64,000 nucleotides of DNA from Glaciecola sp. KUL10 (lineage in GTDB: Bacteria; Pseudomonadota; Gammaproteobacteria; Enterobacterales; Alteromonadaceae), in the NCBI RefSeq assembly GCF_003203515.1, contig NZ_BGNG01000010.1:1-64000 (forward strand). The letters are read 5' to 3'. The notes under the pieces were generated by a model, which searched no databases, was not told where the DNA came from, and saw only the letters and a list, made by a program, of their open reading frames with translations. Of this stretch, positions 17,407 to 27,205 are shown one piece after another. Made by a program: the position numbers and the translations under genes. Every line of letters begins with the position of its first letter. Position 1 is the stretch's first letter.

Positions 17407-17915
17407 AAGCTTTTGCTCAGTTCTTAAACCTAATCGATAGCGTGTTAAATCGCTTTTTACAGTTTTTATTGGTTTTGGTCACGCTTGTTGTTTCTTGGCA
17501 AGTGTTTTCAAGATACGTGCTTAACGACCCAAGTTCTTTTACAGAAGAACTAGCGCGTTTCCTACTAATCTGGATAACACTACTTGGGTGTGTCTTGGCT
17601 TATCGCCACAATCATCATCTAGGCTTAGACATGGTGTATACACAAACCAAAGGCGCCTATCGCAAGGCTATGTATTTCATTATACACAGTGCTGTGGGCT
17701 TTTTTGCTTTATGCGTCATGGTCATCGGCGGGTTTTTGCTGATGAATATGACTGAAAAGCTCGGTCAGTCATCACCTGTCATGGGGATAGACATCAGTGC
17801 GGTTTATTCGGTTGTGCCACTAAGCGGAATCTTGATAGTGATTTATTCACTAAACGCCTTATTTTTTCCAGATAACAAAAGCCTAACTGAACTTGCAAAA
17901 CAGGAGCAACTATAA
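17403..17915 (+). CDS. dctQ: TRAP transporter small permease subunit (DctQ family)
   Basis: 170 residues with four membrane segments (about 17-36, 50-68, 90-112, 130-152). The motif SSFTEELARFLLIW after helix 1 and a His-rich YRHNHHLGLDMV loop are typical of DctQ proteins. Its start overlaps the dctP stop by four bases (ATGA), and its TAA overlaps the dctM ATG by one base (TAATG). It pairs with the large permease in the inner membrane. Confidence 0.9.
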   Translation: MKAFAQFLNLIDSVLNRFLQFLLVLVTLVVSWQVFSRYVLNDPSSFTEELARFLLIWITLLGCVLAYRHNHHLGLDMVYTQTKGAYRKAMYFIIHSAVGFFALCVMVIGGFLLMNMTEKLGQSSPVMGIDISAVYSVVPLSGILIVIYSLNALFFPDNKSLTELAKQEQL

Positions 17916-19204
17916 TGACTGTTGTCTTTTTACTGTGTCTTTTCTTCCTCCTGCTGTTTTTGAATGTGCCGATTTCATTTGCGATAGGGATCTCTACCTT
18001 TTTATTCATGGTGTCGGCAATTGACTTCTTGCCCGCAGCCGCCACGGTTGCCCAGCGCATGACCAATGGCGTAAACAGTTTTGCATTGATGGCAATTCCG
18101 TTTTTCATCTTGTCAGGTCAGATAATGGCCCAAGGTGGCATCGCTAAGCGATTGATCAATTGTGCGATGGCTTTACTAGGTGCCTTACCTGGCGGGCTAG
18201 CATTAGTAAATGTACTATCGTGTACCTTGTTTGGTGCTATATCAGGCTCGGCGGTTGCCGCAACATCTGCGATTGGTAGCTTTATGGTGCCGCAAATGAA
18301 AAAAGCTGGCTATAGTGATGAATTTTCTGCATCAGTGACAGCGAGTGCATCTACTACGGGTCTGCTCATTCCACCCAGTAACATCTTAATCATATATGCG
18401 ATTGCTAGTGGTGGTGTTTCTATCTCGGCACTTTTCTTAGCCGGTTATATCCCTGGTTTATTAGTTGCGCTTGTCTTAATGGTGTTCTGTGTTATCTATG
18501 CAAAACGCAAAGGTTTTAAAGCTTCAGAACGCTTACCGTTAAAAGTCGTTTTAACTTACATTTGGCAAGCTATTCCTAGCCTAGCATTAATCTTTATCGT
18601 AATGGGCGGTATCATCAGCGGTATTTTTACGCCTACAGAAGCCGGTGCAATTGCGGTGATATACGCGTTAATATTGGCGGCGGGTGTCTATCGCGAAGTG
18701 GATATGGCAAAGTTCAGTTCAATCCTGACAAAAACCGTCGAAACGACAGCAATCGTTCTGTTCCTAATCGCAACATCTTCAGCACTTTCATGGGTATTGT
18801 CTTACGAGAACATTCCACAAGAACTAACAAGTGCACTGCTTACAATCAGCGAAAACCCATTAATCATCTTACTGATTATCAACCTGATCTTATTAGTGAT
18901 TGGCGCGTTTATGGACATGACGCCAGCAGTATTAATCTTCACTCCCATCTTCCTACCTATTGCAGCAACCTTGGGTATTGACCCGCTTCAATTTGGTATA
19001 ATGATGATCCTCAACTTATGTATTGGCCTTTGCACACCACCCGTTGGCGCAATCTTATTCGTCAGTTGTGCGGTTTCAAATACCAAAATAGAGAAGATGA
19101 TTAAACCGATGCTACCTTTATATGTCGGCATGATATTCGTGCTAATCATGGTATCTACATTCCCATCAATCAGTACTTATCTTCCAAGTTTGCTTTCTAA
19201 GTAG
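17915..19204 (+). CDS. dctM: TRAP transporter large permease subunit (DctM family)
   Basis: 429 residues with about 12 membrane segments, the usual size for DctM. It shows NVLSCTLFGAISGSAVAATSAIG and, after it, ASASTTGLLIPPSNILIIYA, the family signatures, and a mirrored set in the second half (IFTPTEAGAIAVIYAL, NLCIGLCTPPVGAILFVSC). It is the sodium-driven transport channel. An intrinsic terminator at 19219 closes the operon. Confidence 0.92.
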   Translation: MTVVFLLCLFFLLLFLNVPISFAIGISTFLFMVSAIDFLPAAATVAQRMTNGVNSFALMAIPFFILSGQIMAQGGIAKRLINCAMALLGALPGGLALVNVLSCTLFGAISGSAVAATSAIGSFMVPQMKKAGYSDEFSASVTASASTTGLLIPPSNILIIYAIASGGVSISALFLAGYIPGLLVALVLMVFCVIYAKRKGFKASERLPLKVVLTYIWQAIPSLALIFIVMGGIISGIFTPTEAGAIAVIYALILAAGVYREVDMAKFSSILTKTVETTAIVLFLIATSSALSWVLSYENIPQELTSALLTISENPLIILLIINLILLVIGAFMDMTPAVLIFTPIFLPIAATLGIDPLQFGIMMILNLCIGLCTPPVGAILFVSCAVSNTKIEKMIKPMLPLYVGMIFVLIMVSTFPSISTYLPSLLSK

Positions 19205-19218
19205 TTTTTAGCAAATCG

Positions 19219-19253
19219 AAAAAAGGGCTATAGCGCGAGTTATGGCCCTTTTT
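19219..19253 (+). terminator. Terminator after the TRAP operon
   Basis: AAAAAGGGC (19220-19228) pairs with GCCCTTTTT (19245-19253) around a 16-base loop. The A-run before and T-run after make it usable on both strands. Confidence 0.85.
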
Positions 19254-19438
19254 GACTTTGAACACTTAAATAGAAGCCTAGAAAAATCAAATCTCGTTAA
19301 AATTCCCCGATAGAAATCCCTTAGGCTATTTGTTATCTTCTTAATACTCCCTAGCAAAGACGTTGTTCGTTAAATCAGTTCACTCTTTTAATTACCACAG
19401 CGTCCTAGTGTTTCGATCCAAAGTTATCAAGGAAGATA

Positions 19439-20422
19439 ATGTCAATCAACAAAGAGCTTAATCAAACACTCGAATCTATCTCGGCAATTGCACACACTGC
19501 AAAGTCGCATAGCGACATAGAAAAGGCAATTACGCTTATTCAAAAACAAGGAGATGGACGAGGTTTTATCCACAATAATACTTTGTATTGGGCTGTTTTT
19601 ACTTTGTCATGTTTAACGGTTCTTTTATCTATCTGGCAACAAATGGACTTTTCAATTGAAACAAGACAATACTTGAAGTTGATTTTTATCCCCATTGGCT
19701 TATTAAGCCTTTTAACGATATGGTTTCGCTATAGAAAGGTTGTCAACACAGGCAAACGTTTATATGTCAGGGCTGTTTCGATTAAAGCAGGTGTTGAAAG
19801 ATTATATAATTTTGATGCTCGTGCAGAATGGAGGCGCTTAGCTCAAACCTACGGCATGTTTAACGCTGGGGATGAAGGTCAAAAAATATCTGCGATGTAT
19901 CAGGGGGAAGTTGGACAAGGCGATGACAATAAGGTCGCTTATAAACTGTTTGAATTTCGCTATGTTGATGTAAGTACCCACATATCAACTGATAGCAAGG
20001 GTCGAACAAGAACCCACAAAACAAAAACAACACGCTTTAAATATGGGATATTAGCCGAGTTTAAAAACTTTAATTCAATAAGTATTAACCGCCGATCATT
20101 CAGCACGAAATGGGATTCTGCTAGTCGCACATTTAATAAGAAGTTTAAAGTGAGGTGCTCAAATGAAATGGCTGCAGCAAAATTCTTTGATCCCAAAACC
20201 GTGTTAGCATTTGTTGATGATTTTCATTTTCTGAAGTCTTTAGAGCCAAGTATAGATTCTGTGGTGTGTCTAGAATTGCCTAAAGATATTTTTCCAACAA
20301 ACATTCATTCACCATCGCTTAGACAAACATCTCAGTTTATAAATGAACTGCAATCGCCTCGATCTATCCCTAGACTCGAGAAAAGCAAAGAGCTACTTCA
20401 ATTGATTCAACAAGGAACTTAA
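19439..20422 (+). CDS. DUF3137-like membrane protein, LemA partner
   Basis: 327 residues. A short N-terminal helical part is followed by two close membrane segments (about 50-67 and 78-95) and a large soluble domain with KLFEFRYVDVSTHISTDSKG, TRFKYGILAEFK and a KKFKVRCSNEMAAAKFFDP stretch that I associate with DUF3137 proteins. Such genes usually sit directly before or after lemA, as here (9-base gap, AAGGA site). The function of the pair is not established. A GGAAG site lies just before the ATG. Confidence 0.7.
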   Translation: MSINKELNQTLESISAIAHTAKSHSDIEKAITLIQKQGDGRGFIHNNTLYWAVFTLSCLTVLLSIWQQMDFSIETRQYLKLIFIPIGLLSLLTIWFRYRKVVNTGKRLYVRAVSIKAGVERLYNFDARAEWRRLAQTYGMFNAGDEGQKISAMYQGEVGQGDDNKVAYKLFEFRYVDVSTHISTDSKGRTRTHKTKTTRFKYGILAEFKNFNSISINRRSFSTKWDSASRTFNKKFKVRCSNEMAAAKFFDPKTVLAFVDDFHFLKSLEPSIDSVVCLELPKDIFPTNIHSPSLRQTSQFINELQSPRSIPRLEKSKELLQLIQQGT

Positions 20423-20431
20423 GGATTTATT

Positions 20432-20989
20432 ATGATCACTTTATTGGTTATTGCGGCATTAGTAGTTACCATTTTTATTTTGTACAACACAATTATCGGT
20501 AACTTAAATCGAGCAAAACGAGCTTGGTCGGATGTAATTACCTATGAAAAGCTCAAAAACGATGTTTTACCGTCCCTAACAGCGATTACAGACGACTTTA
20601 AAGAATTTGAAACCGACTTTATTGAAAAAGTCACCGCTTTGCGAGAGTCCATTACACGCTTAGATGAAAAAAATATTGACGTTGAAGCACTCGCGCAGGT
20701 CGAAGCGCAGTCAAATGCAATGTTTTCATCCTTTAAAGCAACTGCAGAGAACTACCCTGAACTCGGCGCGACGCAAATTGTAAAAGAACTGATGAATGAA
20801 ATAAGTGAAAAAAATGAAAACGTGGCAGCAGCCATTACTATTTTCAACAGATCTGTAGAGCACTTTAATAATTCAATTGAGATGGTTCCATACAATCTGG
20901 TAAACGCCCTTTTTGCAAAGAAAGAAAAATTGGAAAACTTTCATCAGTCTGGCACGGTTGAGGATTATGACTACAAGCCCAATTTTTAG
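20432..20989 (+). CDS. lemA: LemA family protein
   Basis: 185 residues with one N-terminal membrane span (about 2-20) followed by a long four-helix coiled domain, the LemA layout with the short N-terminus outside. NRAKRAWSDVIT after the span and ENVAAAITIFNRSVEHFNN, VPYNLVNALFAKKEKLENF near the end match the family (usually YNxxV..FP). The role is unclear. Convergent with the SDR gene, overlapping it by four bases. Confidence 0.85.
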   Translation: MITLLVIAALVVTIFILYNTIIGNLNRAKRAWSDVITYEKLKNDVLPSLTAITDDFKEFETDFIEKVTALRESITRLDEKNIDVEALAQVEAQSNAMFSSFKATAENYPELGATQIVKELMNEISEKNENVAAAITIFNRSVEHFNNSIEMVPYNLVNALFAKKEKLENFHQSGTVEDYDYKPNF

Positions 20990-21894
20990 GCTTGTAGGTC
21001 GAGTATAAGGTCATAAATAACTTGTTGACTCGATGCTGGCAAAGCATCTTTTATTAAAACAAAAGAGGCCTCAAAAAGATGTTTTGCTGATTTGTTAGCG
21101 CCTACAGAAGAATGCGGTTTTATTGGCTTTTTATCTCTAAAATAAAATTTATGTTTGTATGTATTTAATGATTGAGTTGCAAGATATACCCCTGTTTCTG
21201 CACCTTTAGCAATGTCACGAAAGAAGTAGCGCAATACGGGATACAGGTACCGCAAACCTAGGGGCATCGCTTGTTGAGTCATTTGAGTATCTACAATACC
21301 AGGATCAAAGGCATAACAATCGAAACTGGTAGAGAAACTTGAAGCTAAATGTCCAAAAATCACTAAATTATAAAGTTTAGAGTTTTGATAAGCTGTCATT
21401 GCTGAGTACTTGGACTTCTCAAACTTAAAGTCGAAATTGTTTAAGTTTCCATTGGCGTGTTGAAAGGATGAGGTGCATACCACTCGGCCGTTGGGGCTTT
21501 GCTTTAATGTTGGCGCAAACAATAGCGTCATTATCATCGGCGCTAAATGATTAACCATCAACGCGTGTTCAACTTTTTGCTCACCAAGCAAAATACCTTG
21601 CTTAGACTTACTTGGGAATAACCCTGCATTGTGAATAAGTAAGTCAATGCTCTTTGTGTGTTTCAATACCTCATCAATTGCACTCAAAATGCTTTCAATA
21701 TTTAGTAGATTACAATACACAAAGCGCATACTTCCGCTATCACTTGCGAATTCCTGAAGCGCCTCAAACTTTGATTCATCGCGTGCAAACAAGTAAATAG
21801 TCGCATTTGGTGTTATCTTCATAAGTTGTTTTGCATACTCAACACCAAATCCAGATGTTGCGCCTGTCATGACTATATTCTTAGCTCTTATCAT
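20986..21894 (-). CDS. Short-chain dehydrogenase/reductase
   Basis: 302 residues. The Rossmann motif is TGATSGFGVEYAKQ (10-23), NAG follows in LLIHNAGLF, SS of the catalytic step is in CTSSFQHAN, and the active-site pair is Y-QNS-K near 168-172. The C-terminal third is longer than in the shortest SDRs and resembles the retinol-dehydrogenase/protochlorophyllide-like group. The substrate is unknown. It is divergent from a MerR regulator, and its promoter has the stretched spacer typical of MerR targets, so it is probably induced by whatever that regulator senses. Confidence 0.85.
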   Translation of the reverse strand: MIRAKNIVMTGATSGFGVEYAKQLMKITPNATIYLFARDESKFEALQEFASDSGSMRFVYCNLLNIESILSAIDEVLKHTKSIDLLIHNAGLFPSKSKQGILLGEQKVEHALMVNHLAPMIMTLLFAPTLKQSPNGRVVCTSSFQHANGNLNNFDFKFEKSKYSAMTAYQNSKLYNLVIFGHLASSFSTSFDCYAFDPGIVDTQMTQQAMPLGLRYLYPVLRYFFRDIAKGAETGVYLATQSLNTYKHKFYFRDKKPIKPHSSVGANKSAKHLFEASFVLIKDALPASSQQVIYDLILDLQA

Positions 21895-21926
21895 TGATTT
21901 ATTCTTACGTTGATTTAAAAATAGAC

Positions 21927-21957
21927 AGGATAATTGTTAAAGTGCGGTTTAAGTCAA
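21927..21957 (-). promoter_or_regulatory. MerR-type promoter for the SDR gene
   Basis: Read on the minus strand: TTGACT (-35), a 19-base spacer and TATCCT (-10). The spacer holds the dyad TTAAA-CCGCAC-TTTAA (plus-strand 21937-21952). A 19-base spacer with a central dyad is the mark of promoters that MerR proteins activate by DNA distortion. It points at the SDR gene, with the likely transcription start about 25 bases before the ATG. Confidence 0.6.
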
Positions 21958-21973
21958 ACCCTAAGAATCTGAT

Positions 21974-22378
21974 ATGAAAATTAGTGAAGTAGCCATTAAA
22001 TGTAACACCTCGAGTTCAGCATTGCGTTACTATGAAAAAATAGGGTTACTGCCAGAGATCAGCCGACAATCCGGGCAGCGTGTCTACCCAGACTCTGTCA
22101 TTTGGCGAGTTAATTTTATTAATGCGGCCAAGGCAGCAGGTTTTGTTTTATCCGATATAAAATCATTGCTTACGCTTGCCGATGATGGCCAAGATTGGCG
22201 CGCCCTCGCTCAAAAAAGACTTGATCAAATCGGCACAGAAATCAAAACACTTCAAGTGATGCAAAAGGGACTTGAACATATCATTCAATTTGAGTGTTTA
22301 GATGATGGGATTGCACGTTTTTCGCAAAAAGAAGAAGTGGTTACGCTTGCGATGAATAAGTCTTCCATCAAAGCATAG
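21974..22378 (+). CDS. MerR-family transcriptional regulator
   Basis: 134 residues. The N-terminal winged helix is intact (MKISEVAIKCNTSSSALRYY, EKIGLLPE, RVYPDSVIWRVNFINAAKAAGF), followed by the dimerising coiled helix (about 75-112). There is no Cys cluster of the metal-sensor kind at the end (only Cys111 or so in FECLDDG), so it is more like SoxR-less or drug/aldehyde-type MerR proteins. Divergent from the SDR gene with a 79-base shared control region, so autoregulation and control of the SDR are likely. Confidence 0.85.
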   Translation: MKISEVAIKCNTSSSALRYYEKIGLLPEISRQSGQRVYPDSVIWRVNFINAAKAAGFVLSDIKSLLTLADDGQDWRALAQKRLDQIGTEIKTLQVMQKGLEHIIQFECLDDGIARFSQKEEVVTLAMNKSSIKA

Positions 22379-22440
22379 ATGTGGAGAACGAAAAGTTCGC
22401 TTGTAAAATGCCTCAAGCGTGCAAAACTGCCTCATTTCAC

Positions 22441-25400
22441 CTACCTAAACTCACGACTCTTAGTCTCCAATTCACCTAGCAGGTGCGTTTGATCAATCAA
22501 CCTGCCTGCAATTACATGCGTCACGCCTGCATCCCCTCGCTCTAGTATCCCTTTTACTTGTAGTATTTTGGCATTCAAGAATGCTTGCTTCTGTTCTCTT
22601 GCGGTATTTTGCCATACGACTACATTTACGTTTCCGGTGTGATCTTCCAAAGTGATAAACGTGACACCTGCTGCAGTACCTGGGCTTTGTTTGCCGCTGA
22701 CCACACCAATGACACTGATCACTTGCTGGTGGCGAACGTCGTCTAGCTTATTGGCGCAGGTAAATTTAGGAAGCAAACCTTGTGAACTTAAAAGTGCAAT
22801 AGGATGTGAATCGACGGATAAACCTGTGCTGCTGTAATCTTCTACGAGTTCGTCAAATAGGCTTGGCTGGTAGGCGTAATTGTCCGTGCTCTTTGTAATT
22901 GGAGACGTATTTGAATAAGTGCTTGCTAAAGGACTTTGTTCAGCAATAGCAAGATGGTGCTTAATACCAGCCTTGGCTGAATGGCCAGCTGAACGCGGCA
23001 CTGTATGATTGGCTTCACTCAGTTTAAATAAAGGTAAATCTTCGCTTTCATCCATTAATTGCCAACGGGTTTGATAGCGATTGCCGGCGATACTGGCAAA
23101 GGCATTTGCACTGGCTAAGGCTTGTAAGCATGAAGATGAAATGCTCAGATTACGGACACTCTGCAATGACTCAAAACCACCTTTGAGTCTGCTTTCTACA
23201 ATCAGTTGGGCGCTTTGTTCTTTTAAGCCTTTCACTAACCGAAACCCCAAACGAATAGCAAAAGCACCGTTATCTAAAGCTTCGATCAAATGATCATAAG
23301 TAGAGGCATTGATACAACAAGGCAGCACCTTAATATCGTGTTGCTTTGCGTCTTGAACCAGTTGAGAAGGTGTGTAAAAGCCCATTGGTAAGCTATTGAG
23401 TAAACCGACATAAAACGCCTGTGGATAATAGTGTTTAATCCATGCTGAAATATAAGCTAACACGGCAAATGATGCGGCATGTGACTCTGGAAAACCATAT
23501 CCAGAGAACCCGCAGATTTGATCAAATAGTCGTAAGGCGTATTCATGGGTGTAGCCGCGTTCAGTCATGCCGTCTACTAGTTTTTGTTTGAATTTATATA
23601 TATCCCCGTTTTTCTTAAATGCAGCCATCGAGCGTCTTAATGCATCTGCTTCTCCCCCGCTAAAGCCTGCTGCAACCATTGCCAATTGAATCACTTGTTC
23701 TTGAAAAATAGGCACGCCCATTGTGCGCTTGAGTACTTTTTCAATGTCTTTTGATGGGTAGTCAATCGGCTCTAAACCATCTCGTCTACGCAAATAGGGA
23801 TGTACCATTTCGCCTTGAATCGGACCAGGTCTAACAATCGCGATTTGCACCACTAAATCATAATACTCTTTAGGCCGTAAACGAGGCAGCATATTCATTT
23901 GTGCTCTGGACTCAATTTGAAAAACACCCACCGTGTCGGCTTTACGGATTTGTTTAAACACTTGCTTGTCGTCGGGTAGGGCGGTGATAAACGGAATGCT
24001 ATAGTGGTGATCGTAGTGTTTTGCAATTAACTGAAACGCTTTTCTGATGGCGGTTAACATGCCTAAAGCGAGTACGTCGACTTTGAGTAACTTTAAGGTT
24101 TCTAAGTCATCTTTGTCCCACTGAATAACGGTGCGTTCGGGCATTGATGCATTTTCAATGGGTACTAGTTCGTACAAGGGGCCTGCGGATATGATAAAGC
24201 CGCCTACGTGCTGTGATAAGTGCCTTGGAAAACCAATAAGTTGTTCAACTAGTGAGATAAACAACTCACCTTGTTTCGACTCAGGCGTAATACCTAGCTC
24301 ACCCAACTGTGCTTGCCAAGGCAAAGCGCGATCGCGTCGATTGACGTTTTTAATAAAATAGTCGAGCTCGGTTTCGTTTATTCCCAGTACTTTACCGATT
24401 TCTCGCAATGCGCTTTTAAATCGATAGCAAACCACCGTTGCGGCTAATGCTGTGCGCTCTCGTCCATATTTTTTATAGATGTACTGAATCACTTCTTCGC
24501 GGCGCTGATGCTCAAAGTCCACATCTATATCAGGCGGTTCATTGCGTTCTTTTGAAATAAAACGTTCGAACAATACGCTGATTTGCCGTGGATCAACCGC
24601 AGTAATTTCTAGGCAATAACAGACAATTGAATTGGCAGCAGAGCCCCGTCCTTGATATAGAATTTGCTGACTTTGCGCAAACTGCACAATGTCGTAAATC
24701 GTTAAAAAAAAGTACTCGTACTGTTGTTCATGGATCAGCTTAAGCTCTTTTTCTATGATGGCTCTTACTTCATCACTCACACCTTCGGGAAAGCGCTTTT
24801 GAATGCCGACTTCAACCAGTTTTCGCAAGTAAGTGGCGGCACTATAACCTTCAGGGATTAACTCGGCAGGGTATTCGTAAGCAAGCTCGTCTAAGGTAAA
24901 GGTGCATAGCTGAGCCAAGGTCAGGGTATTGTTAAGCCAATCAGTTGGGTACAATTGTTGTAGCTTTTTTAATGGACGCAAACACGCCTCTTGATTTGAT
25001 AAGGCTTCACGGCCTAATTGTTGAACGCATACGCCTTCTCTAATCGCATGTAAGCTGTGCTGTAAGGCTTGTCTACTTGGGTCGTGCATCAAAGCATGAG
25101 AAGTAGCAATAATAGGCAAATCAAACTTATCTGCGAGCGCTTCGCAATCTTCAATATAATCGTATTCATTGGCATGTAGCCAACGTTTGATGCCAATCCA
25201 TGTGCGTTGTGGGTAGTGTTTATTGAGCCACATTGCCCATAGTTCGTCTGCTTGTGCGTCTCCGCTGGGCAAGAAAATACAGTGGCAGTGTTTAATTGAT
25301 TTTAGATCCCATTCGGCGAGTTCATATTCTCCTTTTTCTGCTCGCCGACGTGCATTTGTGATGATGCGACAGCACTCTTTATAAGCCGCTTTATTTGGAC

Positions 25401-25680
25401 ACAACAAGACGATTTTGTGCAGGTGCCCAGCAAACTCAAACTCAAAATAACTGCCGACAATTAACTTAATCGGTAAGTTGTCTTGTTTCAGTTCAGCGTA
25501 AGCGCGTACGACGCCCGCCATCGAACACTCATCGGTAATCGCAATGGCTTTGTATTGATGAAAATAAGCTTGCCTGATCAATTCTTGTGGGTGCGAAGCG
25601 CCCGTTAAAAAAGAAAAATTACTTTGACAAACAAGCTCGGCAAAGCCTTCAAATGCAAGAGAGTTAGACAAAGTAGCCAT
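22441..25680 (-). CDS. dnaE2: Error-prone DNA polymerase DnaE2
   Basis: 1079 residues from the ATG at 25680 (MATLSNSLAFEGFAELVCQS), chosen because the N-terminal PHP domain begins there. It has the PHP domain, the polymerase core with YQGRGSAANSIVCYCL and PPDIDVDFEHQRRE (catalytic Asp pair), FRKxx-type fingers, helix-hairpin-helix and a C-terminal OB-fold (VISVIGVVSGK, FITLEDHTGNVNVVVW). It is the mutagenic C-family polymerase of the SOS mutasome that copies damaged DNA with ImuA and ImuB. The start lies inside the imuB 3' end (17-base overlap), so translation is coupled. Confidence 0.95.
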   Translation of the reverse strand: MATLSNSLAFEGFAELVCQSNFSFLTGASHPQELIRQAYFHQYKAIAITDECSMAGVVRAYAELKQDNLPIKLIVGSYFEFEFAGHLHKIVLLCPNKAAYKECCRIITNARRRAEKGEYELAEWDLKSIKHCHCIFLPSGDAQADELWAMWLNKHYPQRTWIGIKRWLHANEYDYIEDCEALADKFDLPIIATSHALMHDPSRQALQHSLHAIREGVCVQQLGREALSNQEACLRPLKKLQQLYPTDWLNNTLTLAQLCTFTLDELAYEYPAELIPEGYSAATYLRKLVEVGIQKRFPEGVSDEVRAIIEKELKLIHEQQYEYFFLTIYDIVQFAQSQQILYQGRGSAANSIVCYCLEITAVDPRQISVLFERFISKERNEPPDIDVDFEHQRREEVIQYIYKKYGRERTALAATVVCYRFKSALREIGKVLGINETELDYFIKNVNRRDRALPWQAQLGELGITPESKQGELFISLVEQLIGFPRHLSQHVGGFIISAGPLYELVPIENASMPERTVIQWDKDDLETLKLLKVDVLALGMLTAIRKAFQLIAKHYDHHYSIPFITALPDDKQVFKQIRKADTVGVFQIESRAQMNMLPRLRPKEYYDLVVQIAIVRPGPIQGEMVHPYLRRRDGLEPIDYPSKDIEKVLKRTMGVPIFQEQVIQLAMVAAGFSGGEADALRRSMAAFKKNGDIYKFKQKLVDGMTERGYTHEYALRLFDQICGFSGYGFPESHAASFAVLAYISAWIKHYYPQAFYVGLLNSLPMGFYTPSQLVQDAKQHDIKVLPCCINASTYDHLIEALDNGAFAIRLGFRLVKGLKEQSAQLIVESRLKGGFESLQSVRNLSISSSCLQALASANAFASIAGNRYQTRWQLMDESEDLPLFKLSEANHTVPRSAGHSAKAGIKHHLAIAEQSPLASTYSNTSPITKSTDNYAYQPSLFDELVEDYSSTGLSVDSHPIALLSSQGLLPKFTCANKLDDVRHQQVISVIGVVSGKQSPGTAAGVTFITLEDHTGNVNVVVWQNTAREQKQAFLNAKILQVKGILERGDAGVTHVIAGRLIDQTHLLGELETKSREFR

Positions 25681-27166
25681 GTACAAACCACTTGTCTTCT
25701 GGGGTTTTGTACACCCATATTTGCTGCCCGTGATTATTTTGCGCAACAAAATAATCACGTTGAATGTGTTCTTTGTCCCACCATCCACTGACGATGCGCT
25801 CAGGGCCGTTTAAAATAGTGACTTTTTCGCTTAGGGTTTCGGGCTGAGCTAATATAAATCCAGGGCGATCTTTAAATACGCGCTGCTCGTTTTTGTGTGC
25901 AAGCGCGTGTGCTCGACTTTGTGAAGCTGACAACAAGCGCTTTTGTTGTGTGCTTTGTTGTTCCGTATCATTTAAATGCACAGGCATGAATTGAGTGACG
26001 CGCTCGGGCCGAAAGTCTTGGCTATAACGCAACAACCTTACTTTTTCATCACCTAGTTTTGCTCTTAACCTTGATAGCAAAGTCAAGCTGGCGACATGCG
26101 TGCCTTTTTGCGCAAAAAAATCTGCATTTTTAATATCAGCAAGTTCTAGTTTGGGGCACGTTAGCGTGATGGCATACACTGCTGATTCAAGTTTGAGCTG
26201 TTCAAATTGTAAGGCAATGATGCTTAGCCAATCTTGTTGCTTATAAATCGCCAAAGCACTGTTAATCGTTTGCTCTACTTTGGGATGCTCTCGTTGATGC
26301 AAAGTAAGCTTGATCGTTAAACTTAAGGCGTTTCTGATTAACAGGTACTGCTCAAAAGACAGCAAAAGCTTGTCGATGATCGGTAATAATTTATCGACCA
26401 GTTCAATGTCATATAGCAGCTCTATATAGTCGTGATAATGCTCGGGTGGATAATAAAACTTAAGCTTGGCAGGCGCTTCACCTCGCAGTTCTGATATCAC
26501 ATTAATACTGAAGCGAGACACTCGGCTGGCAAGGGATGCAAGCGGTTGTTCGAATAAAGACTGGATGTTCTTGATACCAATTCGCGCGAGCTTTTCTTGA
26601 TCTTTGGGGTCGATATCGGTCTTACATAACTGACATGCCAGTAAACATTTATGTAAGTGTGCTTTGTCATCAGAGATTTTGTTGAGTTTATGTAAGGCGA
26701 GTAATTTAGCGACATTCACCGAATAAGCACTCGCAAACTGCACTTCTACACCGCTTTTGGCTAACACCTGCGATAGCACTCGCCAATAAGCTTGTAGGCC
26801 ACCGTATAAGTTCAGCATATTTTGCGCACGTAAAAATAAACCATTAGGTGTATCAAGTGCGATATCCGAGGTGACTAAGTAAAGCTGGTGGGCGATTTGG
26901 GTTAATGCTTTTTCTTCAATACTGATGTTGTATTCGTGTACTTGTAAGTTATCGCAGAGCAAACTAGCGCTGGCCAAACCCATGCCTTTTTTAACACCGA
27001 CCTCAAGTGCGGCTTGGTTAAGTTGAAGCATTTTGTTGGCTTTGGGATCATAAATCACACGCGGTAAAGCAAGCTGCTCGGGGGCATTTACTTGGCGTTG
27101 GATCACGTCTAGATGTAGCTTGGGAAAGTACAGATAAATCCACAATGAACGGGTATCAAACTGCAT
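25664..27166 (-). CDS. imuB: ImuB, Y-family polymerase-like mutasome hub
   Basis: 500 residues. The start LWIYLYFPKLHLDVIQRQ resembles the Y-family palm but has lost the metal-binding acids, as ImuB proteins do; they are inactive polymerases that link the beta clamp, ImuA and DnaE2. The C-terminal region (GPERIVSGWWDKEHIQRDYF, then IWVYKTPEDKWFVHGYF) is the family's closing signature. Second gene of the SOS operon, starting 39 bases after the imuA stop. Confidence 0.93.
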   Translation of the reverse strand: MQFDTRSLWIYLYFPKLHLDVIQRQVNAPEQLALPRVIYDPKANKMLQLNQAALEVGVKKGMGLASASLLCDNLQVHEYNISIEEKALTQIAHQLYLVTSDIALDTPNGLFLRAQNMLNLYGGLQAYWRVLSQVLAKSGVEVQFASAYSVNVAKLLALHKLNKISDDKAHLHKCLLACQLCKTDIDPKDQEKLARIGIKNIQSLFEQPLASLASRVSRFSINVISELRGEAPAKLKFYYPPEHYHDYIELLYDIELVDKLLPIIDKLLLSFEQYLLIRNALSLTIKLTLHQREHPKVEQTINSALAIYKQQDWLSIIALQFEQLKLESAVYAITLTCPKLELADIKNADFFAQKGTHVASLTLLSRLRAKLGDEKVRLLRYSQDFRPERVTQFMPVHLNDTEQQSTQQKRLLSASQSRAHALAHKNEQRVFKDRPGFILAQPETLSEKVTILNGPERIVSGWWDKEHIQRDYFVAQNNHGQQIWVYKTPEDKWFVHGYFV

Positions 27167-27205
27167 GCATCGCTCCTGTTGCGTTAACTAGCAAAGCCCA
27201 AATAC

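Noticed and set aside
23081-23293. Plus-strand open frames across dnaE2, such as this 70-residue one
   Set aside because: Antisense shadows of dnaE2; no coding support.
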